From: Macrostomum hystrix
Taxonomy: Eukaryota > Platyhelminthes > Macrostomidae
Length of the DNA stretch: 64,000 nt
Reading direction: 5' to 3'
Assembly: GCA_950097015.1 (NCBI GenBank)
Contig: CATNEN010000001.1
Span: 9,481,001 to 9,545,000, forward strand
In this document: piece after piece, positions 13,201 through 22,941 of the stretch
Layout: every line of letters starts with the position of its first letter
Numbering within the stretch: the stretch's first letter is position 1
The notes under the pieces: model-generated
Database searches by the model: none
Told to the model about the DNA's origin: nothing
What the model saw: the letters and a program-made list of their open reading frames with translations, nothing else
Program-made: the position numbers and the translations under genes

Positions 13201-16200
13201 GCTTCATTGACCCTATTGCGTAATAGTTGTGCTTAGCTCTGGTCTAGCATAGAAAATATGTTATATGGCCAGCTTTTTATATTTGGGCAAAAAACTGAAG
13301 CTATACATTTACTTATTCAAATTCCCTTACTGGGCCAATATCTGCAAGTCAGATCTGTGCGAGGGATCTAAATCCCAGGTGTGTGTGTGTGTTTCAGTAT
13401 CTAGGTGGTGATAATAAAAAATCACTAGCCAATTCATCATTTTCCCAATCTGTCTGTGCTAAATCCTCATACTCGTTGGTCAGCAACACAGCAGTGTCTG
13501 TCTCTTATCTCTCTATGCGCTGATGATTCGCGAAACAGCAACAACAACATTTTTTATTAACGGATGGGCTTGCTGATTTCCTATAGATAGTGCGGCATCC
13601 GTGGTGCCTGTCTGTCTGTCTGTCTGTCTGTCTGTCCATCTGTCTGTATTTTCTGCTATAAAAATTGTTTTCTAATATAGCTCTGATAGCATCATCATAA
13701 AAAATATTTTTTTATTTCTTAGAAATCTCCTTCGATTTTCTGTCACATTTGTTTCTATCAAATTGCTTCTCATAGGTCAGGCAAGTTAATTTGATTTTGT
13801 ATGCATATAAGTTGATTAATTAATAAATAATTTTACTAAGACTTGTACGTTATTTTAAAGATATTTCCTTGTCCCACGTTTTCTGGACTACATAACATTC
13901 GATTTAAGTCTATTTGTCCTCTCACTTCTACTTCCCATTCTATTTCTCCCCAAGTATAATCTCCCCTCTCATCTACATCCCATTCCATTTCTCACCTAGT
14001 ATAATCTCCCCTCTCATCTACATCCCATTCTATTTCTCCCCTAGTATAATCTCCCCTCTCATCTACATCCCATTCCATTTCTCCCCTAGTATAATCTCCC
14101 CTCTCATCTACATCCCATTCTATTTCTCCCCAGTATAATCTCCCCTCTCATCTACATCCCATTCCATTTCTCACCTAGTATAATCTCCCCTCTCATCTAC
14201 ATCCCATTCTATTTCTCCCCTAGTATAATCTCCCCTCTCATCTACATCCCATTCCATTTCTCCCCTAGTATAATCTCCCCTCTCATCTACATCCCATTCT
14301 ATTTCTCCCCAAGTATAATCTCCCCTCTCATCTACATCCCATTCCATTTCTCACCTAGTATAATCTCCCCTCTCATCTACATCCCATTCTATTTCTCCCC
14401 TAGTATAATCTCCCCTCTCATCTACATCCCATTCCATTTCTCCCCTAGTATAATCTCCCCTCTCATCTACATCCCATTCTATTTCTCCCCTAGTATAATC
14501 TCCCCTCTCATCTACATCCCATTCTATTTCTCCCCTATTATAATCTCCCCTCTCATCTACATCCCATTCCATTTCTCCCCTATTATAATCTCCCCTCTCA
14601 TCTACATCCCATTCCATTTCTCCCCTATTATAATCTCCCTCTCATCTACATCCCATTCTATTTCTCCCCTATTATAATCTCCCCTCTCATCTACATCCCA
14701 TTCTTTTTCTCCCCTATTATAATCTCTCATCACTTCTACTTCCTATTCCATTTCTCCCCTACCACAGAGCCGCTCCTATCTACTCGCATTCAAATGTTCC
14801 CTATAGCGATAGAATAAGCTAGAGAAAATGTAGGCTTGTCGCCGAGTGAAACGGTTGGTTCAAATATCCCCAAAGGCTTGGTTTGAAATAGTCTTGCTGC
14901 TAAAATGTCACGCAATGCATTACGTAATAGTGGCTCTACTCAAAATGGGAGCTTTCAGGGCCCGATAAGTAAATTATTTTAGCGGCTAGTTCTAGTATTA
15001 TAAGGTTCCGGAGTTTTATTACATTTATTTTCTAGCTTAGTAAACACTTTATCAGTGGAGTACGCACAGCGGCTTCATCAAACCGTTTGACTGTAGTCCC
15101 AGTTCACTTTACAGCATTGCTTAGATCCGTTATTCGGCTGGCCTTGATCAATAATCCCCGCCTCCGCCGACCCTAATCCGTTTAATCTCTTGCGTAATTT
15201 AGTCTCGCGTACTAACTCTCCTTCGCTCTCTCTTATTGCCGAGTTCCGTACCATAATTTTAATATGCATAATATCATCCCGCTATTGAGTGACTGAACAA
15301 TTTCGTTATTAAAGGCGTCGCATATATTGCTTACCAATTTTTTTTTCGGCCGCATAATTGTATGGGCGTGCTGTGTGTGTTAAACGCCTATAGCTTTCGC
15401 AGGCTATCAAGTGTTGCCTCGAGAGGAAGATAATACGAGAAAGTGAGAGAATAGATGTTGCGTGAGATAATGCAATCCTTGCCAATTGAGTACTGGCTAA
15501 TACTAGTATAATGAGCTCTTTGCGCGAGAGTAGTAAACGGAATGTTTCATTTATGATTGAAGTAGATGGGAAACTAGTGGTAAGAATTATATTGACTAGG
15601 GGAGAATAGATATAAAGATTTTAGCGGAGAATCGTACAGAGGGTAGAGGGGAGAATTGTAGGAAGGGTAGAGGGGAGAATTGTAGGAAGGGTAGAGGGGA
15701 GAATTGTAGGAAGGGTAGAGGGGAGAATTGTAGGAAGGGTAGAGGGGAGAATTGTAGGAAGGGTAGAGGGGAGAATTGTAGGAAGGGTAGAGGGGAGAAT
15801 TATAGGAAGGGTAGAGGGGAGAATTGTAGGAAGGGTAGAGGGGAGAATTATAGGAAGGGTAGAGGGGAGAATTGTAGGAAGGGTAGAGGGGAGAATTGTA
15901 GGAAGGGTAGAGGGGAGAATTGTAGGAAGGGTAGAGGGAAGAATTGTAGAGAGGGTAAAGGTGAGAATTGTAGAGAGGGTAAAGGTGAGAATTGTAGAGA
16001 GGGTAGAGGGAAGAATTGTAGAGAGGGTAAAGGGGAGAATTGTAGAGAGGGTAAAGGGGAGAATTGTAGAGAGGTTTTTGGGGGTAATTTAGCAGTGTCT
16101 GGAATGTAAAATATTTTTATTTGTTTGCATAATTTGTCTGACTTATTTTAACGCCGTCATCCCCTCCGTCCTCTCCCCCCTCGCAGGTTCCCCGTGAATT

Positions 16201-17009
16201 TTCTCCAGCTGCATCATCACACGGCTCATCGGGACTCGCCTGCTCCGAGCAGTCTCCTTGGCGAGGCGGACTCGAACAGGTCCTGGCCATCCAACATCAA
16301 CTGCGATCTCCAACAGCAGCAGCAGCAGCATCTGGACGAAGAGGATCTCCTAGAAGACGACGACTGCGAAGATGAAGAAGACATCGACGATGATGACGAC
16401 ATTGACGACGTCGAGAATGTCAACGAGCGTCGGCCTTCCTGCAGCAGCAGCAGCAGCAGCAGCGACTCAAGCGAAGATGATCGCGGAGGGAATCAGCAAC
16501 GTCAGACTCGGCCGCATCAGCAACAGCATCAGCAGCAGCCGCATCGGCCGCATCAGTCGTCCAGGCATCAGCCGCACTTCTTGCAGCATCACGGCACGAC
16601 GCCAAATTACGATCGCTTGTTCCACTCAGGCGGTCCCGCGGTCAGCGTCGGAGGCGGCGGCGGCAGCGGCGGCGGCTCAGCCAGTCCGCTTGTCGGCGGT
16701 CCGAGCAGTCGTAAGCGCCGAACTAGGCAACAGCAGCAGCAGCAGCAGCAGCATAACAGACCAGTGAGTCCATACTCAACTGATTCAAACTATTCCGCTC
16801 TGCCATCGGCGCCGCACCGGCCGTATCCGAAGTCGGAGCGCAAGAAACAGCTGCGTTCCTATGGCAACGCTGCGGGCCAATCGCCTGGAGCTTCGGCCGC
16901 GTCGGCTGCGGCAGCATCGACAGCCACTGGCAGCCGTAGGCCGTCCGTGCCGCGACAGACCCACCCGCCCTTGCCGCCAACCCCGCCAGTGGACCTGCCG
17001 ATTGTTTGA
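4294..17009 (+). CDS. robo-like: Roundabout (Robo)-like axon-guidance receptor, three coding exons
   Basis: Coding exons are 4294-4512, 4938-8800 and 16187-17009, joined at phase 0 and phase 2, giving 1634 residues. Robo proteins are transmembrane receptors for Slit ligands that steer axons and migrating cells. Domains in order: signal peptide (about 1-30, leucine-rich core at 11-24); Ig1 (Cys53, Trp65, Cys109); Ig2 about 137-222; Ig3 about 224-312; Ig4 about 313-410; Ig5 about 417-515; three fibronectin III domains (about 534-630, 660-800 with a serine/alanine insertion, 828-945); one membrane helix about 963-985. The cytoplasmic part has a CC1-like TPYASASLIQ at 1139-1148 and a CC2-like run of five prolines at 1238-1242. 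The 5 Ig + 3 FN3 + TM layout is diagnostic of Robo. The start is the first ATG before the signal peptide. The species-specific paralogue cannot be told. Confidence 0.96.
4605..4765 (+). mobile_element. Fragment of hAT-like element with degenerate 16-bp repeats
   Basis: In Robo intron 1, a segment with CAGGGCCACATGCGGCCCTC leads into imperfect TCTCATCT repeats. The same arrangement (GGCAAACT/GCGGCCC head, then a TCTCATCTCTCCC array) is seen at 17985, 21103, 28886 and 47650. The classification as hAT-like rests on the CAGGG...GGCAAAC ends and is tentative. Confidence 0.4.
4768..4890 (+). mobile_element. SINE family A, 5' tRNA-like head (truncated copy)
   Basis: A box-A-like GTGGCAGAGCGGTAAACGCG and a box-B-like GTTCGATTCT match the heads of the copies at 39224 and 57979. 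The body then diverges: the following GGTACCCATTT resembles family B. It lies in Robo intron 1, in gene orientation. Confidence 0.65.
4938..8800 (+). CDS. robo-like: Robo-like gene, large coding exon 2
   Basis: This 3863-nt exon carries the second half of Ig1, Ig2-Ig5, three FN3 domains, the membrane helix and most of the cytoplasmic tail. In animals these domains are usually spread over many exons, so intron loss or a retrocopied middle section is possible. The acceptor is AAATCAG before 4938. The donor is GTGAGT at 8801. The frame meets TGA directly across the donor (GGG TGA), so intron retention would end the protein after residue 1361. The tail is rich in Gln, Ser, Pro, Gly and Asn. Confidence 0.95.
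8940..9905. repeat. 23-bp minisatellite, two adjoining subfamilies
   Basis: About 42 copies based on GAAGTAGAGTCTAGTA, in Robo intron 2. Units to about 9300 carry GAAAAGA. Later units carry CAGAAGA, with TAGCAC and TGTAGTAC variants. The sharp subfamily boundary suggests local expansions. Confidence 0.95.
9906..10369. other. AT-rich intron DNA, nothing recognised
   Basis: Part of Robo intron 2. I see no exon, RNA gene or mobile element. Confidence 0.5.
10370..10985. repeat. Irregular pyrimidine-rich tandem repeat
   Basis: Degenerate copies of CTACTCCACTCTACTCTAT with variable unit length, in Robo intron 2. The + strand is nearly pure pyrimidine with scattered A. Confidence 0.85.
10986..11694. 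other. Single-copy intron DNA
   Basis: Between two arrays in Robo intron 2. No coding exon or RNA gene seen. Confidence 0.5.
11695..12965. repeat. 21-bp minisatellite
   Basis: About 60 copies based on GTAGATAGAGATGTAGAGTC, with subfamilies differing at the end (GTCA, GTAG, GTTG) and a GTGTGGAG form. Several multi-unit blocks recur, showing segmental expansion. Robo intron 2. Confidence 0.95.
12966..13904. other. Intron DNA with a short TCTG microsatellite
   Basis: Mostly unique AT-rich sequence in Robo intron 2. A (TCTG) tract lies near 13607-13640 and a short (GT) tract near 13380-13394. No exon recognised. Confidence 0.5.
13905..14765. repeat. 45-bp minisatellite with 180-bp higher-order period
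   Basis: About 19 copies of a 45-bp unit (TCCCCTCTCATCTACATCCC followed by a CATTTCTCCCC and TAGTATAATC part). In the first two thirds the CATTCT/CATTCC and CCCAAG/CACCTAG/CCCCTAG variants repeat in sets of four, a 180-bp higher-order unit. The last third is a plainer TATTATAATC subfamily. Confidence 0.93.
14766..15599. other. Single-copy intron DNA
   Basis: Robo intron 2. A 63-codon open frame on the minus strand (15269-15078) has no splice sites or domain I can support, so I do not call a gene. Confidence 0.45.
15600..16075. repeat. 24-bp minisatellite
   Basis: About 20 copies based on GGGGAGAATTGTAGGAAGGG, turning into a GAGAGGGTAAAG subfamily after 15940. Purine-rich on the + strand, ending about 110 bp before Robo exon 3. 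Confidence 0.95.
16187..17009 (+). CDS. robo-like: Robo-like gene, last coding exon (low-complexity C-terminal tail)
   Basis: The acceptor CTCGCAG ends at 16186. The first base completes the glycine codon left by exon 2 (phase 2), and the frame stays open to TGA at 17007-17009. It encodes about 273 residues: a polyglutamine run, a long Asp/Glu-rich acidic stretch, polyserine, a His/Gln-rich block, polyglycine and a proline-rich end. No named domain is visible. The phase match and codon use like exon 2 support it as the 3' exon, but an independent downstream gene cannot be fully excluded. Confidence 0.8.
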
Positions 17010-17209
17010 CTGTCAGATTTTTAGACTAAGCGAGAGGCGAAACATCAGCTATTCAACAAATATTCCTGCCTGCACTTTCTCCTGTCTGTCTAGCATATCT
17101 GCAAGCTAAGCTTTATTGATTTGCTAGGAAATATTATTTTCCCGTCGTTTTCTTTCATCCCTATCTACAGCATTATTTGCAGAAAGTTGACATTTATATG
17201 CTATAGAAA

Positions 17210-17605
17210 TTCCTAGGGCATAGGGATAAAAATCCCATTCGAGTTTCTAAGAACAGCATCGGATTAAAATCCCTTTGAGTTTCTAAGAACAGCATCGGAT
17301 TAAAATCCCTTCGAGTTTCTAAGGTCACAATGGGATAAAAATCCCTTCGAGTTTCTAAGAACACAATGGGATTAAAATCCATTCGAGTTTCTAAGATCAC
17401 AATGGGATTAAAATCCCTTCGAGTTTCTAAGATCACAATGGGATAAAAATCCCGTCGAGTTTCTAAGAACACAACGGGATTAAAATCCCTTTGAGTTTCT
17501 AAGAACACAATGGGATTAAAATCCATTCGAGTTTCTAAGAACACAATGGGATTAAAATCCCTTCGAGTTTCTAAGAACACAATGGGATTAAAATCCCTTC
17601 TAAGT
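17210..17605. repeat. 36-bp minisatellite with hairpin core
   Basis: About 10-11 copies. Each holds GGGATTAAAATCCC, an inverted repeat able to form a 5-bp stem, plus TTCGAGTTTCTAAGAACAC. It starts about 200 bp after the Robo stop codon and so may be transcribed in the 3' UTR. An AATAAA follows near 17828. Confidence 0.92.
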
Positions 17606-17984
17606 TTCAAGCACAGTTAGTTTTTTGTTTGAATGTGAAAGATAAAAGTCGTGTTCATTTTGAAAACTTTCACATGAGTTTATGTGAGACCTAATTGCTA
17701 AAATACTTGCAACTCCACGTGCAAATATATTCTTTTATTTCGATTTAAAAAGCACCCGCTGATCATGTATACTATATGCGTCTTATCATTGTAAACCTCT
17801 CACCTTGACAATTATCGATTTGTTCAAATAAATATGTATTGAACCTGTTTCCTTTCTCTCATCTTGTCGATCTCTGCATTCATCTTACATTAATGTATAT
17901 TAGTCACTCTATCCTACTTTAAGTAGAGTAAAATTAACATATTTTAGAAAAACTTTCGTATATACATTTTTTATTGACGCGTGG
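17606..17984. other. Probable 3' flank of the Robo-like gene
   Basis: AT-rich DNA with AATAAA near 17828, a possible poly(A) signal for the Robo-like transcript. No coding sequence seen. Confidence 0.35.
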
Positions 17985-18800
17985 GTCCGCAAACTAAGGC
18001 CCGCTGGGTCAGATACGACCCACATCGCTCTGAATACGAACTTTGGTATCATTAAACATCTGTCTCATCTCTCCCTGTCTCATCTCTTCCCTGTCTCATA
18101 TCTCCCTGTCTCATCTCTCCCCTGTCTCATCTCTCCCCTGTCTCATCTCTCACCTGTCTCATCTCTCACCTGTCTCATCTCTCCCCTGTCTCATCTCTCC
18201 CTGTCTCATCTCTTCCCTGTCTCATCTCTCCCTGTCTCATCTCTTCCCTGTCTCATATCTCCCGTCTCATCTCTCCCCTGTCTCATCTCTCCGCTGTCTC
18301 ATCTCTCACCTGTCTCATCTCTCACCTGTCTCATCTCTCCCCTGTCTTATGTCTCCCGTGTCTCATCTCTCACCTGTCTCATCTCTCACATGTCTCATCT
18401 CTCCCCTGTCTTATGTTTCCCGTGTCTCATCTCTCACCTGTCTCATCTCTCCCCTGTCTCATCTCTCCCCTGTCTCATCTCTCACCTGTCTCATCTCTCA
18501 CCTGTCTCATCTCTCCCCTGTCTTATGTCTCCCCTGTCTCATCTCTCACCTGTCTCATCTCTCACCTGTCTCATCTCTCCCCTGTCTTATGTCTCCCGTG
18601 TCTCATCTCTCACCTGTCTCATCTCTCCCCTGTCTCATCTCTCACCTGGCTCATCTCTCACCTGTCTCATCTCTCACCTGTCTCATCTCTCACCTGTCTC
18701 ATCTCTCCCCTGGCTCATCTCTCACCTGTCTCATCTCTCACCTGTCTCATCTCTCACCTGGCTCATCTCTCACCTGTCTATGTTAAATTCTGTTCACTCC
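17985..18800 (+). mobile_element. hAT-like non-autonomous element with 16-bp internal array
   Basis: A head with GTCCGCAAACTAAGGCCCGC is followed at 18055-18785 by about 45 copies of CTGTCTCATCTCTCAC or its CTCCCC form. The same head-plus-array arrangement recurs at four other loci, so the array travels with, or is seeded by, the element. No transposase is present. Ends are not exactly defined. Confidence 0.5.
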
Positions 18801-19223
18801 TTTGCCCGCGGGTGATAATAGAAGTTCTCCTAACCCAGTTGTTGCTCTGTTAATTGTCTGTAGTAAATAACGCTTTCAGGTGTAAAAAAACTAGTTTTAT
18901 TTTATTGTAAATGTCGTTTAACAACAGACAGCTTTTATCTATAATTTTACCTATGGTCATACCGCATTACTACTCGAAGTAGTCTAGTAACCGCTTATCG
19001 GATCCTGATACTCCTCTTCTATGCTTTTGTTACGCTATTTAAAAAAATCGCTTTTCTTGAAATTTACTCGATTTTTTTTCTTGCAATTAACGAACTATCG
19101 CTGACAAGTAGTATGCGTGGAGCAAAGGTTATGCGTGTAATTTCACGACATACTTGCTATTTTATTCGATGAACTGAATCTCAAACTAAATGCTGTGTTT
19201 TCGTTTATTATTGTCAACTAATT

Positions 19224-20073
19224 TTAGTTTTTGTTAATTAATTTTTCACCAAACTTTGAATTCGGCAACCTCTTCTGCTCTTGCGTGTAAAAGTCATTTG
19301 TTTGCTTCTAAGAAGTTAATTTATCAGCTGTTAATATTCAATTTTGTTCTTTTATCTCACTTTTTATTGTTCTATTGTTACTATTTCTAGTGTTTTTTAA
19401 TGAAATTTGCTTATTTTTGCCGTTAAGTTTTTCGCTTCAAAGCTAATAGCTAGCTTAAAATGAAATCCTCACTTTGCAAATGATTTTATTGAAGAAGACC
19501 TGATTGCTTTTGTGTATCAATTTATCAATCGTATTGACTGCTGCTTGTACTTTGGCGCACATCTGCAAATATTAGGTGAACAGATTAAATCTCAGTCTTG
19601 ATTCGAGTCTTGTTTTCAACTTCTTTTTACTTGTTTAACATGGGGTTGTAGCCTATTGGTTAGAGCGTCGGACTCACGTCTTGAAGGTCGGGGGTTCGAT
19701 TCCCCACTCCGGTGGAACAATTTGTATCCTTTAGCAAGACTATTTACTCTGCATTGCTTCAGTTCACCCAGCTGTTAAATGGCATCAGCATCAGCATCAA
19801 ATGACACCTCACTTACGTTTAAATTCATTGATGTCTATGGCCTTGACAACGCTTTCAAACAATGACCCGGCCATAGAAATTTGGAAAAGGGATCATTCTA
19901 CTGTTAAAGGAATAGTAAAACAAAAATATTGTACTGCTAAGTAAGATCGTACGGTACCGACCTGGCACTCCGAAAGGACAGACACGAAAGCATGCAGCGC
20001 TTACCGGTCGGAACATCCAGGATGACTCGGGTGGCTTCTCTGACGAGTTCGATATGAATTTAATTGCATTCAT
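19224..20073 (-). CDS. Tentative small three-exon gene, function unknown
   Basis: On the minus strand, exon 20073-20005 starts with ATG and ends at CCG|GTAAGC. Exon 19562-19473 follows ATATTTGCAG and ends at AAA|GTGAGG. Exon 19307-19224 follows ACTTCTTAG and ends in TAA. All joins are phase 0, giving 80 residues; exon 2 alone reads MCAKVQAAVNTIDKLIHKSN and on. AATAAA lies just after the stop (about 19208 and 19163). A GC-rich CCAAT region sits upstream. An alternative exon 19900-19817 (acceptor TTTAACAG, donor GTAAGT) contains its own start, MAGSLFESVVKAIDINEFK, in another frame. No homology is recognised. The protein is hydrophilic and has no signal peptide. The call rests on splice and phase logic only. 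Confidence 0.38.
19642..19800 (+). mobile_element. SINE family B copy
   Basis: A tRNA-like head (box A GTAGCCTATTGGTTAGAGCG, box B GGTTCGATTCCCC) is followed by a body with TGCATTGCTTCAGTTCACCC and AGCTGTTAAATGG. It matches the reverse-strand copy at 60370-60672. There is no matching 3' acceptor-stem strand, so it is not a tRNA gene. The body resembles the shared central domain of widespread animal SINEs (MetaSINE type, from memory). Confidence 0.75.
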
Positions 20074-20094
20074 GTCTTTGCGACTCGAATCGTA

Positions 20095-20440
20095 AAGGTC
20101 AAATGCGATCGCACGAGCGCACGAGAGGTGCCCCGGCTCGGGCAGACAATGAAAAAAATAGGGTAGCTACATAGACAGGAGAGGCGGCCCACAAACCACC
20201 TGAGTCAAGCCAACAGCGCGCATGGAGGGCTAGGTTTGTTCGCGCTGGCCGGGTGGACGGGCAGAGCTGATTGGCTGTAGGGGCAAAGCCACGCAGGGCT
20301 ATAGGGCAAGGGTTAACAGAGAACGCCCGCGCCCAGCCAATCAGGTGGCGGCAAAGGGCACACAGAACAGGAACGGGGGAGGAGGGCGAGGCCAAGGCCG
20401 AGCCAACCAAACCGGCCTGAAACAACGGCTTTGGCGATGC
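20095..20440 (-). promoter_or_regulatory. GC-rich region with opposed CCAAT boxes
   Basis: A locally GC-rich block with TGATTGGCTG at 20268-20277 and its exact inverse CAGCCAATCA at 20335-20344. The 28-nt segment 20269-20296 closely matches 23391-23420 upstream of the PAN/Gly gene: GATTGGCTG, then a spacer, then CCACGCAG. It lies 30-350 bp upstream of the tentative minus-strand start at 20073, so it looks like a promoter. Confidence 0.45.
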
Positions 20441-20546
20441 CCAACCGCCTCAGGAACACAATGCGGGGCCACATTTTGTGTCAAACAATTACATCAACGG
20501 ACAGCGTCGTGTCTTCTTCTTTCTTCGCCGAACTTGACGTTCGCAG

Positions 20547-22941
20547 TCAATCGCAGCTAAGAGCAAACCAGGCCAGCAGTCGCAGACCTACTCGACCGTG
20601 CTCACTGTCCGAGTTGCCGCCCGGCGTGCCGCTGCAGCCGCCGCCGCCGCAGAACGAGCCACCGCCACCGCCTCCGTCCGAGTACTCCACGCCGGCGCCG
20701 CCGCCGCTGAAGCCGCCGCCGCCGCCACCCGCTCCAAATCTGCCCGTGCTGGAGCCGCCGCCTCCACCGCCGCCGCCGCCGAAGCCGCCGTGGCCAGTGC
20801 CACCGTCGCCGGCGCTGCCGCCGATCCAAGAGTCGTCCAGACTGCCGCCCTGAACTCCGTCGATGGCGCGGTATCTGGCGGCTGGGGCCTTGCCAAGCCA
20901 GCCGGCCCCGCAGCCGCCGTGCGTGCTGCTGCTCGGAGTGTCTCTGGGACTGTTGAATCCCGGCTGACCGTTGATTCCTCCAATGCCCCTTGTTTCAGAG
21001 TTCGTCATCGAATTACTGCCGCTCGTCTTTTCGACGCCAACTCCGCCTTTTAAATTTAGTAAACTGTCCAAGTTTTTTGTGACATAAGCATTGAACAAAC
21101 AGTTTTCGGCAAACTCCAGCCCACGGGACCGATGCGGCCCTCGAAGCTCCCAAATCCGGCCCGTTGGTCCTTCTAACTGCTATAGTATCCAGTTTCATCT
21201 CTCCCGTGTCTCATCTCTCCCGTGTCTCATCTCTCCCGTGTCTCATCTCTCCCGTGTCTCATCTCTCCCGTGCCTCATCTCTTCTGTGTCTCATCTCTCC
21301 CGTGTCTCATCTCTCCCGTGTCTCATCTCTCCCGTGTCTCATCTCTCCCGTGTCTCATCTCTCCCGTGCCTCATCTCTTCTGTGTCTCATCTCTCCCGTG
21401 CCTCATCTCTTCTGTGTCTCATCTCTCCCGTGCCTCATCTCTTCTGTGTCTCATCTCTCCTGTGTCTCATCTCTCCTGTGTCTCATCTCTCCTGTGTCTC
21501 ATCTCTCCCAGGCCTCATCTCCCACTGTCATTTCTTCTCTGTCTCATCTCTCCCTCTGCTATATTTCTACAGTCAATGCGGCCCGCTGTAGTCTTTTAAG
21601 TTTTCTCTTTGGCCCAGTAGTTAATAAGTTTGCCAATCCCTGTTCTAAACCCTCAATCACCGTCTCTGGCTCTTGAGGCGCCACCGCCGCCGCCAGCAGC
21701 AATTAGGAGTTGCCTGTCGTCAGTTCGGTACACGAAGCTGCCTCCACCGCCGCCACCGGCGCCACCGGAGACATAAGAAGTGCCGCCGGGTTGTCCAACA
21801 GCAATAGCCAGAATTGTTCCAGCGGTCAGGTTGAAATTGCCATAGACTACGGCTCCGTAGCCGCCAGCGCTGCGATGGTGCACGCTGTCACCGCCTTTGG
21901 CACCAGCGGCGTCGATACGGTAGCAGCCGGTGGCGCTGATCAGGACATGCTGGATCTGACCGATGCTCGGACTACTCAAATCTGCTTTGGGGAATGTTTG
22001 TATAGGGAAAACTTGACGGCAGGGAAAATTCTGTTGGTGAGAAAAATGAAGAATCGAGAAGAGGGGGACTAGGAGACGGGGATTATTTGTATAGTGGGAT
22101 AATTTTATTTGTTTGGAACATTATTCTAGTGGGAGTCATACTAGAAGGGAAGAACTGTAGGGTAGAGTGGAGATTTTTGCAGAGAGGGGGGAAGAATGGT
22201 GGAAAAGGAGACGGGAAGAATTGCAGGGAGAGAGGGGAAGAATCGTAGGGAGAATTGTTGGGAGAGCGATAGAGATAGTAAAGCATTTTATATTGTGAGG
22301 AATTTAAGATGGGTACAATTGGATGGGGGTGGGAATTCTATCGGGGCGAGAGGCAGGATAAATAGAGACGGTAGAACTGTTGGAGTATACTTTTAGAGCA
22401 GTAATTAAAGCTCAGGCGTCATATCTTTGCACAAAATCGTAAAAGAACCCGAAAAAATTTCCTAATCAGGAAACGCTTGACTCACTGTAGCGACTTTTCA
22501 AGACCATCTGGGCGCTATGATTCCATGACCAGAGTCGAGTGACATCTCCAATAGTCAGCTGTTGAAGGAATCCGTTATCCACAGTAGGCATGTTCAGTTT
22601 AACAAATACCGTCAACAATTGGCACGAGCGTACACTCGAATTCAACACCGCCAGATCGCACTCTCTAGTCTGACATCGAACCAGACAGTCGATATCCGAT
22701 AGCACTTCAATAGCAGTGATGCCACCACTGTGAACCCGGTAACTGCCGTTGGTTGTCGCATCTAATTCTGAGTACTCAATCGATGTGATCTGCTCACTCT
22801 GGACGTAATTGAGAGCTAAAAAATACGTTGTGATAATCTTTCTCAGATGATTTCTTAGACGTTTTTTATGAAGAAACGATCGGACTTACCAAGTACAGCA
22901 ATGATGAGTCTGTTAATGTGAATTTTTGCTGAAGCAATCAT
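20547..22941 (-). CDS. Secreted PAN/apple-like plus glycine-rich protein (copy 1)
   Basis: Exons on the minus strand are 22941-22890, 22815-22486, 21981-21661 and 21046-20547, with every intron at phase 1, giving 400 residues. The N-terminus is a hydrophobic signal peptide. Exon 2 has a PAN/apple-like cysteine pattern (CLVRCQTREC, then CQLL). Exons 3-4 form a glycine-rich domain with the motif SFVYRTDDRQLLIAAGGGGG. This type is known from Pfam Gly_rich proteins and the extracellular region of ALK/LTK receptors. There is no membrane segment or kinase, so it is probably an extracellular matrix or mucus protein (inference). It is a close relative of the gene at 24179-26129, with the same exon phases. 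Intron 3 holds a hAT-like element. Confidence 0.87.
21103..21652. mobile_element. hAT-like non-autonomous element with 16-bp array
   Basis: Begins CAGTTTTCGGCAAACTCCAG and ends with the inverse of CAGGGATTGGCAAACTTATT, so the ends form imperfect terminal inverted repeats (CAG...GGCAAACT). Between them lie GCGGCCCTCGAAG, about 22 copies of GTGTCTCATCTCTCCC (21195-21560) and GCGGCCCGCTGTAG. The flanking 8-mers match only partly, so a target-site duplication is not proven. The element fills intron 3 of the PAN/Gly copy 1 gene. Confidence 0.6.

Noticed and set aside
15078-15269. Hydrophilic 63-codon minus-strand frame in Robo intron 2
   Set aside because: No acceptable splice sites at its ends and no domain.
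18043-18853. Ser/Leu/His repeat frames
   Set aside because: Artefact of the 16-bp array; the same artefact occurs at 21091-21676, 28810-29488 and 47793-48196.
19642-19715. Possible tRNA-Val gene
   Set aside because: A and B boxes are present but the acceptor stem has no 3' partner and the anticodon stem is poor. A second copy with the same body at 60370-60672 shows it is a SINE head.
20588-21053. Alanine- and arginine-rich frames opposite and overlapping the glycine-rich exon
   Set aside because: Shadow frames of GGC-rich coding sequence; the phase-correct minus-strand frame is homologous to the paralogue at 25639-26129.
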